Assembly (NCBI GenBank): GCA_017302355.1
Contig: JAFLDQ010000144.1
Span: 1-9,283, forward strand
Direction: 5' to 3'
Length of the DNA stretch: 9,283 bases
Origin: Dechloromonas sp.
GTDB lineage: Bacteria > Pseudomonadota > Gammaproteobacteria > Burkholderiales > Rhodocyclaceae
The notes under the pieces are model-generated. The model was not told where the DNA came from. It was given only the letters and a program-made list of their open reading frames with translations, and did no database searches. The translations under genes and the position numbers were made by a program. Shown here piece by piece: positions 1 to 6,719 of the stretch; the stretch's first letter is position 1; the number at the start of each line of letters is the position of its first letter.

Positions 1-606
1 CAGAAGCAGCCGTGGTTTCTGGCGATCAACCCCAACGGACGGATTCCGGCGATCGTCGATCACGACGCCGGCGGCTTCGCGGTCTTCGAATCGGGCGCCA
101 TCCTGATCTATCTCGCCGAAAAGACCGGGCGGCTGATGCCGGGCGACCCCAGGGGGCGATCACTTGTCCTGCAGTGGCTGATGTTCCAGATGGGCGGGAT
201 CGGGCCGATGATGGGTCAGGCCAACGTCTTCTTCCGTTACTTCCCGGAGAAGATCCAGCCGGCGATCGATCGCTACCAGGGCGAATGCGCCCGGCTGTTC
301 GGGGTCCTCGACCGGCAACTGGCGAACCATGAATACCTGGCTGGCGACTATTCGATTGCCGACATCGCCAACTGGGCCTGGGTGCGGACGCACGAGTGGT
401 CGGGGGTGCCGGTCGACGGATTTCCGAATCTGCAGCGCTGGCTGGCGCAGATCCGGGCGCGGCCGGCGGTGCAGCAGGGGATGCTCAAACCACCTTCCAG
501 CGTCGATTCGCGCGACGACGTGGAGACGGCGCTGAAATTCTCCGAGGAGGCGCGCAAGATGGTCGAAATGGGACAGTCGCAGTCGCAACAGGCGGCGCAG
601 CAATGA
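1..606 (+). CDS. Glutathione S-transferase, Nu-class/YfcG-like (5'-truncated by window edge)
   Basis: The frame is open from base 1 to a TGA at 604-606, giving 201 visible residues. The start and roughly the first 50 residues lie outside the window. The visible part begins near the end of the thioredoxin-like N-terminal domain. It shows the glutathione-binding [11 protein letters not shown] segment (cis-Pro and following strand) and the [15 protein letters not shown] segment, whose Glu-Ser contacts the gamma-glutamyl group of glutathione in this superfamily. The all-alpha C-terminal domain follows, with [10 protein letters not shown], a [10 protein letters not shown] N-capping motif and [18 protein letters not shown]. 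These segments resemble E. coli YfcG/YghU, cytosolic GSTs with disulfide-bond reductase activity. The specific substrate cannot be inferred. The tail after about residue 165 is polar and Gln-rich, as in a disordered extension. The gene converges on apaH across a 179-bp gap. Confidence 0.9.
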   Translation, partial: QKQPWFLAINPNGRIPAIVDHDAGGFAVFESGAILIYLAEKTGRLMPGDPRGRSLVLQWLMFQMGGIGPMMGQANVFFRYFPEKIQPAIDRYQGECARLFGVLDRQLANHEYLAGDYSIADIANWAWVRTHEWSGVPVDGFPNLQRWLAQIRARPAVQQGMLKPPSSVDSRDDVETALKFSEEARKMVEMGQSQSQQAAQQ

Positions 607-728
607 AACTTCTTCCATTTCCAAACCAACCGTGACTTGGTCGACTTCGCCTTGCCGTGCTGCCTGCGCTGTCGGCGGCTCGTCTTGGCGTCACAATGAA
701 TCTGAAAATGGAATCGTACCTTGGCCAG

Positions 729-784
729 GGCGCGCAGTCCGCTGGTCCGGGCGCCGCGTGCCGAACTGGACTGCCGCCCGCGCC
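729..784 (-). other. Long inverted repeat just past the apaH stop; candidate 3'-end RNA structure
   Basis: Perfect 7-bp arms GCAGTCC (734-740) and GGACTGC (768-774) are extended outward by GGCGC (729-733) pairing with GCGCC (780-784), with a 5-nt bulge on one side. On the minus strand the structure starts two bases after the apaH stop codon. There is no T-tract, so it is not a canonical intrinsic terminator. It could protect the apaH mRNA 3' end or simply reflect GC-rich sequence. The rest of the 607-785 gap holds nothing else I can identify. Confidence 0.3.
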
Positions 785-785
785 G

Positions 786-1616
786 CTACTCGCGCAGCGG
801 CTGCGCTTCGCCCGGCGAGCAATCGACCTGGAACACCCGCCGGTCTTCCAGGCGCACGGCGGTCAGGTGGCCGCCCCACAGGCAGCCGGAATCCAGCGCA
901 AGGAGATTCGCCGTGATGCGCAGGCCAAGCGCCGACCAGTGGCCGGTGACCAGGATCGAAGCGGCGCTCCGCCGGTCGGAAATCTCGAACCACGGCAGAT
1001 AGCCTTCGGGGCCGCTGCCCAGCTCGCCCTTGCTCTTGAATTCCATGTTGCCATCGGGCGAGCAGAAGCGCATCCGTGTCATCGCATTGACGATCACCCG
1101 CAGACGCTTCTTGCCGGTGAGATCGTCGGACCAGGCGGTCGGCTTGCTGCCCCAGAGGTTGAGAATGAACTCCCGGTATCCGAGTCCCTGCAGCGCGGCT
1201 TCGACCTCGCCCGCCAGTTCGCGGGCGCGCGCGGCGGACCATTGCGGCAACAGGCCGGCATGGACCAGGCAGTAATTGCCCTCGATATGACAGAGCGGCT
1301 GCTGGCGCAGCCATTCGAGCAGTTCGGCGCAGTCGGGCGCATCGAGGATCTCCTGCAAGGTGTCGCCCCTGGTCCGGAATTCCGTACCGCCCTCGGCGAC
1401 CATCAACAGGTAGAGGTCGTGGTTGCCGAGCACGGTGATCGCCGAAGACCCGAGCGATTTTACAAAGCGCAGGGTTTCCAGCGATTTCGGGCCGCGATTG
1501 ACGAGGTCGCCGACCAGCCACAGGCGGTCGCGCGCGGGATCGAAACCGCAGGCGTCGAGCAGCCGCTGGAATGAGTCGAAGCAGCCCTGAATGTCGCCGA
1601 TGGCGTACGTTGCCAT
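786..1616 (-). CDS. apaH: Symmetrical bis(5'-nucleosyl)-tetraphosphatase (Ap4A hydrolase) ApaH
   Basis: 276 residues, close to the E. coli enzyme in length. ApaH cytosolically hydrolyses Ap4A to two ADP and can remove Np4-type caps from RNA 5' ends; it belongs to the PPP metallophosphoesterase family. Visible metal-site motifs are GDIQG (residues 7-11), GDLVNRGP (36-43), GNHD (64-67) and a VHAG motif (118-121). The ApaH-typical C-terminal block GHWSALG...LDSGCLWGGHLTAVRLED is also present. The first motif carries Gln where PPP phosphatases and E. coli ApaH carry the metal-ligand His. I recall the same Gln in pseudomonad ApaH, so it is probably a lineage variant and not a defect. The ATG is preceded by an AGGA Shine-Dalgarno about 5 nt upstream. 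It follows the epimerase gene by 71 bp with a hairpin between them. apaG and ksgA, common neighbours elsewhere, are absent here. Confidence 0.96.
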   Translation of the reverse strand: MATYAIGDIQGCFDSFQRLLDACGFDPARDRLWLVGDLVNRGPKSLETLRFVKSLGSSAITVLGNHDLYLLMVAEGGTEFRTRGDTLQEILDAPDCAELLEWLRQQPLCHIEGNYCLVHAGLLPQWSAARARELAGEVEAALQGLGYREFILNLWGSKPTAWSDDLTGKKRLRVIVNAMTRMRFCSPDGNMEFKSKGELGSGPEGYLPWFEISDRRSAASILVTGHWSALGLRITANLLALDSGCLWGGHLTAVRLEDRRVFQVDCSPGEAQPLRE

Positions 1617-1648
1617 GAGTTCCTGGTTCCCTGTCCGAGCGTTGGTGG

Positions 1649-1678
1649 AAATGCGGCGGGCCGGGTTCCAGCCGCCGC
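1649..1678 (-). terminator. Candidate GC-rich hairpin terminator/attenuator between the epimerase gene and apaH
   Basis: In minus-strand RNA, GCGGCGG (1672-1678) pairs with CCGCCGC (1653-1659). The stem continues through CTGG/CCGG (one G-U pair, one bulged C) to a 3-nt loop. It is followed by A and only three U (1649-1651), so the U-tract is weak. It lies in the 71-bp gap after the epimerase stop (1688-1690) and before the apaH start (1616). It could reduce read-through into apaH or be a stabilising structure between cistrons. Confidence 0.4.
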
Positions 1679-1687
1679 GGCTGATTT

Positions 1688-2695
1688 TCAGGTCCGGTAG
1701 TAATCGCGATACCAGGCGATGAAGCGGCCGACGCCTTCGCGCACGCTGGTGCCCGGTACGAAGCCGACCCAGTCGTCGAGCAGGTCGGTATTGGCGTAGG
1801 TCGCCGGCACGTCGCCGTCCTGCAGCGGCAGCAGGCGCTTCTCCGCCTTCATCCCGAGGGCGTCCTCGATGGCGCCGATGAAATCGAGCAGCTGCACCGG
1901 ATTGTTGTTGCCGATGTTGAAGATGCGATAGGGCGCGCTGCTGGTCGCCGGGTCGGCGGAAATCGGGTCATATTCCGGGTTGACCGCGGCAGTCCTGTCC
2001 ACGACGCGGATGACGCCTTCGACGATGTCATCGACGTAGGTGAAGTCGCGCTGCATGTTGCCATGGTTGAAGACGTCGATCGGCCGCCCTTCAAGGATCG
2101 CCCGGGTGAACAGGAAGAGCGCCATGTCCGGCCGCCCCCACGGACCATAGACCGTGAAGAAGCGCAGGCCGGTGGTCGGCAGGCCGTAGAGATGGCTGTA
2201 GGTGTGGGCCATCAGCTCGTTGGCCTTCTTGGTGGCGGCATAGAGGCTGATCGGGTGATCGACGCTGTCATGCTCCGAAAAGGGCATTCGCGTGTTGCCG
2301 CCATAGACGCTCGAACTGGACGCGTAGACCAGGTGCCGGACGCCGTTGTGGCGGCAGCCTTCGAGAACGTTGGTGAAGCCGACGACGTTGCTGTCCACAT
2401 AGGCGTGCGGATTCTGCAGCGAATAGCGGACGCCGGCCTGGGCGGCGAGGTGGATGACCTTGTCGAACTTCTCGGCCGCGAAGAGCGTTTCGATACCAGC
2501 CAGATCGGCGACGTCCAGTTTGACGAAGCGGAACTTCGCCTGTCCGGTCAGCCGCTTCAGGCGGTCTTCCTTGAGGCTGACCGCGTAATAGTCGTTGAGG
2601 TTGTCGAGGCCGACGACGTCGTCGCCGCGCGCCAGCAGGCGCAGCGCGGTGGTCATGCCGATGAACCCGGCGGCGCCGGTGACGAGGATCTTCAC
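1688..2695 (-). CDS. NAD-dependent epimerase, UDP-glucuronate 4-epimerase (CapI/WbpP-like) family
   Basis: 335 residues of the extended short-chain dehydrogenase family. The Rossmann NAD-binding motif GAAGFIG is at residues 7-13. The acidic end of the second strand reads GLDNLNDYY (29-37), a signature I associate with UDP-glucuronate 4-epimerases. The active site has the ASSSSVYG segment (125-132) and the catalytic YAATK pair Tyr152/Lys156, followed by [15 protein letters not shown] and [16 protein letters not shown]. Such enzymes interconvert UDP-GlcA and UDP-GalA (relatives act on UDP-GlcNAc/GalNAc or GalNAcA) in the cytosol, supplying uronic-acid sugars for LPS, capsule or exopolysaccharide. 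The exact substrate is inferred from resemblance. The start is GTG (2693-2695), 7 nt after an AAGGGG Shine-Dalgarno and matching the family N-terminus MKILVTG. It is divergent from waaA, which fits an envelope-polysaccharide role. Confidence 0.9.
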   Translation of the reverse strand: MKILVTGAAGFIGMTTALRLLARGDDVVGLDNLNDYYAVSLKEDRLKRLTGQAKFRFVKLDVADLAGIETLFAAEKFDKVIHLAAQAGVRYSLQNPHAYVDSNVVGFTNVLEGCRHNGVRHLVYASSSSVYGGNTRMPFSEHDSVDHPISLYAATKKANELMAHTYSHLYGLPTTGLRFFTVYGPWGRPDMALFLFTRAILEGRPIDVFNHGNMQRDFTYVDDIVEGVIRVVDRTAAVNPEYDPISADPATSSAPYRIFNIGNNNPVQLLDFIGAIEDALGMKAEKRLLPLQDGDVPATYANTDLLDDWVGFVPGTSVREGVGRFIAWYRDYYRT

Positions 2696-2709
2696 GGGGC
2701 AACCCCTTG
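2696..2709 (-). promoter_or_regulatory. Ribosome binding site of the epimerase gene, within a potential 4-bp GC hairpin
   Basis: The mRNA reads AAGGGGUUGCCCC directly before the GUG start. The GGGG of the Shine-Dalgarno (2703-2706 on the minus strand) is complementary to the CCCC (2696-2699) abutting the start codon, with a 3-nt loop. This could damp initiation or act as a weak temperature-sensitive element. The pairing is visible; any function is inference. Confidence 0.4.
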
Positions 2710-2722
2710 CAGGAAAACGATG

Positions 2723-2748
2723 ATTTTACCGCAGTGCAGCAATGTCAA
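2723..2748 (-). promoter_or_regulatory. Candidate promoter/operator of the epimerase gene
   Basis: A perfect TTGACA -35 hexamer (2743-2748) is followed by a TAAAAT -10-like hexamer (2723-2728) on the minus strand. The spacing is only 14 bp, shorter than sigma-70 optimum, so the true -10 may lie a few bases further down. An imperfect 17-bp palindrome (2726-2742, TTGCTGCA-C-TGCGGTAA, 6 of 8 positions symmetrical) fills the spacer and resembles a repressor site. The epimerase start codon is about 28 bp downstream. Confidence 0.4.
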
Positions 2749-3101
2749 GTGGTGTTCGACCATCCCTGGATCCCTCCGGAACCGCCGGCGATCAAGCAGC
2801 GCCGGCTTCCCTCGGAGCGCCCGCCCGACGGGTGATCGGTGGCGGCGCCACAAAAGCGGGGGTTGATCAGGCGACGCAAGCGAATGCAAGCGGTCAACAG
2901 CGGTTTTCGGGATAATTGCACCTTCGACATGTCGCCATTCTAGTTGCCGATGCCCACCCCGACCGTGAAAAGTTCCTCGCTCGCTCATGCGATCGACGGT
3001 TTCTCCGCGGTCAGCCACCAACGTCGTCATGGCTCCCGTACCGTGGCGCGATTGCCGGCGCCGGACGCCGCAGGCGCCGCACCCGCGGCGGGCCGTTGCT
3101 G
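2749..3101. other. Intergenic stretch upstream of waaA; no gene supported
   Basis: This 353-bp stretch is the waaA-proximal part of the divergent epimerase/waaA gap. Open frames on both strands have Arg/Pro/Gly-rich shadow composition with no recognisable domain. Visible signals are a GATAAT -10-like hexamer on the plus strand (2911-2916) without a convincing -35, and a short direct repeat GCAAGCG (two copies about 10 bp apart near 2876-2892). The waaA transcript would then have a leader of roughly 180 nt. I see no RNA gene or classical riboswitch. Confidence 0.4.
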
Positions 3102-4352
3102 ATGGCGCGCCTGCTCTACAGCCTGGCCATCTATCTGGCGACCCCGCTGATCCTGCTGCGGCTGTTGTGGCGCGCCCGCCGACAGCCGGAATACCTGCAG
3201 CATCTGGCCGAACGCTGGGCCTTCGCCGGCCTGCCGGCGCCCGCAAGGCTGATCTGGGTTCACGCCGTGTCGGTCGGCGAGACCCGCGCCGCCCAGCCGC
3301 TGATCGAAGCCCTGCAGACAGCATGGCCGGAACATCGGATCCTGCTGACCTGCATGACGCCGACCGGTCGCGCGGCGGGGCGGGAAGTCTACGGGGACAG
3401 GGTGCTGCAGGCGTACCTGCCCTATGACTATCCCGATGCGGTCGACCGCTTTTTTCGCCACTATTCGCCGAGCTTCGGGATCCTCATGGAGACCGAGATC
3501 TGGCCGAACCTGCTGGCTGCCGCGCGGCGCCGGGGGGTGCCGGTGGTTCTCGCCAATGCCCGGCTTTCCGGGCGCTCGGCGCGCGCCTACGGGAAGATCG
3601 CGGCGCTGGCGCGGCCGGCCTTCTCCGCCCTCGCCGCGGTGGCCGCGCAGACGGCCGGCGATGCGCAGCGGATCGCAGGGCTCGGGGCGGGCAACGTGAA
3701 CGTCTGCGGCAACCTCAAGTTCGATGTCGCGCCGGCCCCCGACAGGATCGCTCTCGGCAAGGCCTGGCGCGCGGCGCTGGGCGGCCGCCCGGTGTGGCTG
3801 GCGGCGAGCACGCGTGATGGCGAGGAAGCGCTGGTGCTGGAAGCATGGCGGGAAATCGCCGCCACGCGGGCGCTGCTGGTCCTCGTCCCGCGCCACCCGC
3901 AGCGCTTCGCGGAAGTCGCGGCGCTGTTGGCCGGGCGCGGCATCGACTTCGTCCGGCGCAGCGATGGGCTGCCCGGTTCCCAGACACAGGTGTGGCTCGG
4001 CGACAGCATGGGGGAAATGGCCGCCTACTACACCCTCGCGGATATCGCCTTCATCGGCGGCAGCCTGTTGCCGCTCGGCGGGCAGAACCTGATCGAGGCG
4101 GCGGCCTGCGGCTGCCCGGCAGTCGTCGGCCCGCACACCTTCAATTTTCTCCAGGCGACCGCCGATGCCATTGCCGCCGGCGCCGCGGTGCGGGCGCCCG
4201 ATGCGCCGGGGCTCGCCGCGACGATCGGTCGGGCTTTGGGCGACGCTGGCGAACTCGGGAACATGCGCGCCGCCGCCACGAGCTTTGCCGAAGCCCATCG
4301 CGGCGCCAGCGCACGGACGCTGGCGCTGATCCGTTCGGCGATTACTGGGTAG
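3102..4352 (+). CDS. waaA: 3-deoxy-D-manno-octulosonic acid (Kdo) transferase WaaA/KdtA
   Basis: 416 residues, normal for the family. WaaA (GT30, GT-B fold) sits on the cytoplasmic face of the inner membrane and transfers Kdo from CMP-Kdo to lipid IVA, building the LPS inner core. The N-terminus (MARLLYSLAIYLATPLILLRLLWRAR) is the hydrophobic/basic membrane anchor. It is followed by HAVSVGE with catalytic-type Glu60, the MTPTGR acceptor-site motif, METEIWPNLL (about 129-138) and LANARLSGRS. The C-terminal donor domain contains GGSLLPLGGQNLIEA, ACGCPAVVGPHTFNF and a conserved helical tail. The frame is open upstream to an ATG at 2916, but those 62 residues are low-complexity Arg/Gly/Pro sequence unlike any WaaA. 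The ATG at 3102 matches the family N-terminus, although its Shine-Dalgarno is weak. The last 11 bases overlap the convergent tolC. No heptosyltransferase gene is adjacent within the window. Confidence 0.96.
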   Translation: MARLLYSLAIYLATPLILLRLLWRARRQPEYLQHLAERWAFAGLPAPARLIWVHAVSVGETRAAQPLIEALQTAWPEHRILLTCMTPTGRAAGREVYGDRVLQAYLPYDYPDAVDRFFRHYSPSFGILMETEIWPNLLAAARRRGVPVVLANARLSGRSARAYGKIAALARPAFSALAAVAAQTAGDAQRIAGLGAGNVNVCGNLKFDVAPAPDRIALGKAWRAALGGRPVWLAASTRDGEEALVLEAWREIAATRALLVLVPRHPQRFAEVAALLAGRGIDFVRRSDGLPGSQTQVWLGDSMGEMAAYYTLADIAFIGGSLLPLGGQNLIEAAACGCPAVVGPHTFNFLQATADAIAAGAAVRAPDAPGLAATIGRALGDAGELGNMRAAATSFAEAHRGASARTLALIRSAITG

Positions 4353-5670
4353 CGCTTGGGTCGAGCAGCGCGTTGGCGGCCACCACGTCGTCCTCGCTCA
4401 GCGTGCCGACCGCCGCTTTCAGCCTGAGCTGCGACATCAGCGTTTCGAGCACCGCCCTGGCCAGGTCGCGGCGGGTGACGTAGACCTGGTTGTCGGCATT
4501 CAGCACGTCGATGTTGATGCGCACGCCGACTTCGAAGCCGAGGCGGTTGGATTCCAGCGACGATTGCGACGAGATCAGCGCGGCCCTGAGCGCGCGCACC
4601 TGCGCCAGCCCGTTGGTGGCGCCGAGGTATTGCTGACGCGCCTGGAGGGCGGCGTTGCGCCGGGCCTGCTCGAGGGTCGACTCGGCGGCCGCGCGATTGG
4701 CGCTCGCTTCATTGGTGCGGGAACTCACCAGCCCGCCCTGGAAGATCGGCAGGTTGAGCTGCACCCCGATGTTCTCGAAATCGGTCTCGAGCTGGCCGCC
4801 GACGGTCTGCGCGAAGGCGGTCGACTTTCCCTTGTTGGCGACCACGTCGACGGTCGGATAGTGGCCGGCGCGCTGCCGGTCGACCTCGCGCGAGGCGATT
4901 TCCAGCGCCGCCATCTGGATCTGGACGGTGATGTTGTCGCTTTCGGCGGCGGCGGCCCACTTCTTCATGTCGGCGGGCTGCGGCTGCGGTATTTCGGCGT
5001 CCCGGCGCAACGGCGCGAGCGCGCCCGGCTCCTTGCCGATGATCGCCTCCAGGGCCCGCTGCCTGACCTCGAGATCGCTTTCGGCGGCGATTTCCTGGGC
5101 GGTGGCGAGGTCGAAACGGGCCTGCGCTTCCTGGGCATCGACGATGGTCGAGGTGCCGACCTCGAAATTGCGTTTGGCCGATTCGAGCTGCTGTTCGATC
5201 GAGACCTTGTTGGCGCGCACCGCCTTGAGGTTTTCGTTGGCGTAGAGCACGTCGAAATAGGCCTGGGCGACGCGCAGGATGAGATCCTGTCCCGCCTGGA
5301 CGAAATTGGCTTCGGCCTGGGCGACCTGGAACTTCGACTGGTCATAGGCGACCCAGTTCTGCCAGCGGAACAGCGGCTGGCTCAGCGTCAGCGTGTAGCC
5401 GTTGCTGTTGAAGTCCGCATTGGTCCGGTTGCCGCTGCCGCGCAGATACAGTTCGTTCTGGTTCCAGAAGGAATTGGCGGTCAGTGACAGTGTTGGCAGC
5501 AGGCCGGCGCGCGCCTGCGGCATCCGTTCGCGTCCGGCCTCGAGCGTCGAGCGGGCCGCCGCGTAGGTCGCGTCGCTGGCCTGCGCGTCGCGATAGATCT
5601 GCATCAGGTCGGCGGCGCGCAGCGGCGAGACCAGCATGGGGGCGACAAGCAGCCAGACGAATCTTTTCAT
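4342..5670 (-). CDS. tolC: TolC family outer-membrane channel protein
   Basis: 442 residues. An N-terminal Sec signal peptide (MKRFVWLLVAPMLVSPLRA, likely cleaved around residues 19-20 at Ala-Ala-Asp) is followed by two outer-membrane efflux protein repeats, about residues 22-210 and 225-425. Typical TolC features are LSLTANSFWNQ and LTLSQPLFRWQNWVAYDQ (beta-barrel strands leading into the coiled coil) and AQAYFDVLYANENLKAVRA. FEVGTSTIVDAQEAQARFDLA and GFEVGVRINIDVLNADNQVY are the repeated helix-turn motifs. TolC trimers form the outer-membrane duct for type I secretion and RND, MFS or ABC efflux; no adaptor or pump gene is in the window, so partners are encoded elsewhere. It starts 7 bp after the rhodanese stop, whose TGA overlaps a GAGGA Shine-Dalgarno, so translation is probably coupled. 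Its stop lies inside the 3' end of waaA. Confidence 0.95.
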   Translation of the reverse strand: MKRFVWLLVAPMLVSPLRAADLMQIYRDAQASDATYAAARSTLEAGRERMPQARAGLLPTLSLTANSFWNQNELYLRGSGNRTNADFNSNGYTLTLSQPLFRWQNWVAYDQSKFQVAQAEANFVQAGQDLILRVAQAYFDVLYANENLKAVRANKVSIEQQLESAKRNFEVGTSTIVDAQEAQARFDLATAQEIAAESDLEVRQRALEAIIGKEPGALAPLRRDAEIPQPQPADMKKWAAAAESDNITVQIQMAALEIASREVDRQRAGHYPTVDVVANKGKSTAFAQTVGGQLETDFENIGVQLNLPIFQGGLVSSRTNEASANRAAAESTLEQARRNAALQARQQYLGATNGLAQVRALRAALISSQSSLESNRLGFEVGVRINIDVLNADNQVYVTRRDLARAVLETLMSQLRLKAAVGTLSEDDVVAANALLDPSATQ

Positions 5671-5677
5671 GGTGTCC

Positions 5678-6001
5678 TCAATAACGGGGCAGGTCGGGGG
5701 CCACTTCGTCCGCCCAGGCGCTGACGCCGCCGGTCAGGTTGATGAGCGACGAATAGCCCTGGCGTTCGAGAAACATGGCAACCTGCATGCTGCGTCGACC
5801 GTGATGGCAGATAATGACGATGTCGTCGTCGCGCTTCAGTTCGTTGCTGCGCAGCGGGACCAGGTGCATGGGCATGTGCAGCGAGTCCGGCAGGCGGCAG
5901 ATCTCGTATTCCCAGGGTTCGCGCACGTCGAGCAGGACGGGCTTGCCGCGGCTATCGTCGGACAGCCAGTCAGCGAGTTGACGCGCGCGAATCTGCCGCA
6001 T
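5678..6001 (-). CDS. Single-domain rhodanese-like sulfurtransferase
   Basis: 107 residues, the usual size for a one-domain GlpE/PspE-type rhodanese. The VLLDVREPWEYE segment (22-33) carries the conserved Asp-Val-Arg. The active-site loop ICHHGRRS places the persulfide-forming Cys65 in a six-residue loop as in sulfur-type rhodaneses (arsenate/phosphatase types have longer loops). The C-terminal INLTGGVSAWADEVAPDLPRY is also typical. No signal peptide is seen, so it is cytosolic. The sulfur donor and acceptor cannot be told from sequence. The start ATG shares one base with the pcm stop (TGATG at 5999-6003), indicating translational coupling. tolC follows after 7 bp. A role with TolC or the methyltransferase is unknown; the pairing is positional evidence only. 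Confidence 0.92.
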   Translation of the reverse strand: MRQIRARQLADWLSDDSRGKPVLLDVREPWEYEICRLPDSLHMPMHLVPLRSNELKRDDDIVIICHHGRRSMQVAMFLERQGYSSLINLTGGVSAWADEVAPDLPRY

Positions 6002-6654
6002 CAGAACGAGAAGGCGGGCTTCGCTTCCCCGCCATCGAGGGCGGGAACGACCGTCTCGAACAGGTTGACCGTGTTGAAGACGCCGTCGCCGCTGCAGGTG
6101 ACCAGCTGAGCCTCCATGACCGGGGCCGTGCCGACGATGGCGGCAAGACGGCCGCCGACGCGCAACTGTTTCAGCAGCGCATCGGGCAGGGTCGGCAGCG
6201 AACCGGAAACGACGATGACGTCATACGGACCGCGCGGAGACCAGCCGCTGGCCCCGTTGCCGACTTCGACCGTGACGTTGCTGACGCCGGCCCGCTCCAG
6301 GTTCTGGCGGGCGATATCGGCGAGCGCCGGGCGCGACTCGATGCTGATCACGTGATCGGCGCGAGCGGCCAGCAGAGCCGCCATGTAGCCGCTGCCGGTA
6401 CCGATTTCCAGGATCTTGTCGGTCTTCCGGATGCCGAGTTCCTGCAGCAGCCGGGCCTCGACACGCGGCGCCAGCATCACCTGTCCGCTGCCGATGGGGA
6501 TTTCCATGTCGGCGAACGCGAGATTGCGATAAGGCGGGGGTACGAAGTCCTCACGCTTGACGACAAAAAGCAGGTCGAGAACCTGCTGATCCAGAACCTC
6601 CCACGGCCGGATCTGCTGTTCGATCATGTTGAAGCGCGCTTGCTCGATGTTCAT
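6001..6654 (-). CDS. Protein-L-isoaspartate O-methyltransferase family protein, divergent tolC-linked subtype
   Basis: 217 residues with a class I SAM-methyltransferase fold of the PCMT type. SAM motif I is ILEIGTGSGYMAALLA (81-96); the acidic end of strand 2 is VISIES (102-107). The post-motif blocks are GPYDVIVVSGSLPTLPDALLKQLRVGGRLAAIVG (142-175). Authentic isoaspartate methyltransferases use SAM to repair isoaspartyl residues and carry a Thr/Ile-Ser-Gln-Pro segment before motif I. Here the equivalent reads GSGQVMLAPRVEA (55-67), with Leu-Ala-Pro replacing Ser-Gln-Pro, and VSGS replaces the usual VTAA. The N-terminus FNMIEQQIRPWEVLD is also characteristic of this subtype. Repair activity is therefore uncertain although SAM binding looks intact. 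A GGAG Shine-Dalgarno sits about 7 nt before the ATG. It is the first gene of a coupled pcm-rhodanese-tolC run, 60 bp after tetR. Confidence 0.85.
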   Translation of the reverse strand: MNIEQARFNMIEQQIRPWEVLDQQVLDLLFVVKREDFVPPPYRNLAFADMEIPIGSGQVMLAPRVEARLLQELGIRKTDKILEIGTGSGYMAALLAARADHVISIESRPALADIARQNLERAGVSNVTVEVGNGASGWSPRGPYDVIVVSGSLPTLPDALLKQLRVGGRLAAIVGTAPVMEAQLVTCSGDGVFNTVNLFETVVPALDGGEAKPAFSF

Positions 6655-6673
6655 TGGGGTCTCCGCAGGCTAT

Positions 6674-6719
6674 ATATTAGCACGGGCTAATATCTTCGTT
6701 CCGACAAAAAGACATTATA
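6674..6719 (-). promoter_or_regulatory. Candidate promoter and palindromic operator of the pcm-rhodanese-tolC operon
   Basis: The 60-bp tetR-pcm gap holds a perfect palindrome: 8-bp arms ATATTAGC (6674-6681) and GCTAATAT (6686-6693) with a 4-bp spacer, AT-rich in a GC-rich context. Just upstream on the minus strand is an exact TATAAT (6714-6719) overlapping the tetR stop, without a good -35. Alternatively the palindrome itself contains an extended -10 (TGCTAATAT). Either reading puts the palindrome where a repressor would block transcription. There is no T-tract, so it is not a terminator. The adjacent TetR protein is the obvious candidate ligand, unproven. Confidence 0.5.

Noticed and set aside
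657..1574. 305-codon plus-strand open frame across apaH
   Set aside because: Mirror of the ApaH frame, which has all catalytic motifs on the opposite strand.
2063..2866. 267-codon plus-strand frame over the epimerase gene, and a 210-codon minus frame over 2692-3324
   Set aside because: Both are composition artefacts overlapping well-supported genes or the intergenic region, with no domain and no ribosome site.
2916..3101. 62-residue N-terminal extension of WaaA
   Set aside because: Low-complexity Arg/Gly/Pro sequence ahead of a complete family-type N-terminal anchor starting at 3102; WaaA proteins do not carry such an extension.
3027..4298. 423-codon open frame antisense to waaA
   Set aside because: Arg/Gly/Pro-rich shadow of the WaaA coding strand; no family motifs.
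6674..6693. CIRCE (HrcA) element, because of the TTAGCAC half-site
   Set aside because: CIRCE has TTAGCACTC arms around a 9-bp spacer; here the arms are ATATTAGC with a 4-bp spacer and the neighbours are not chaperone genes.
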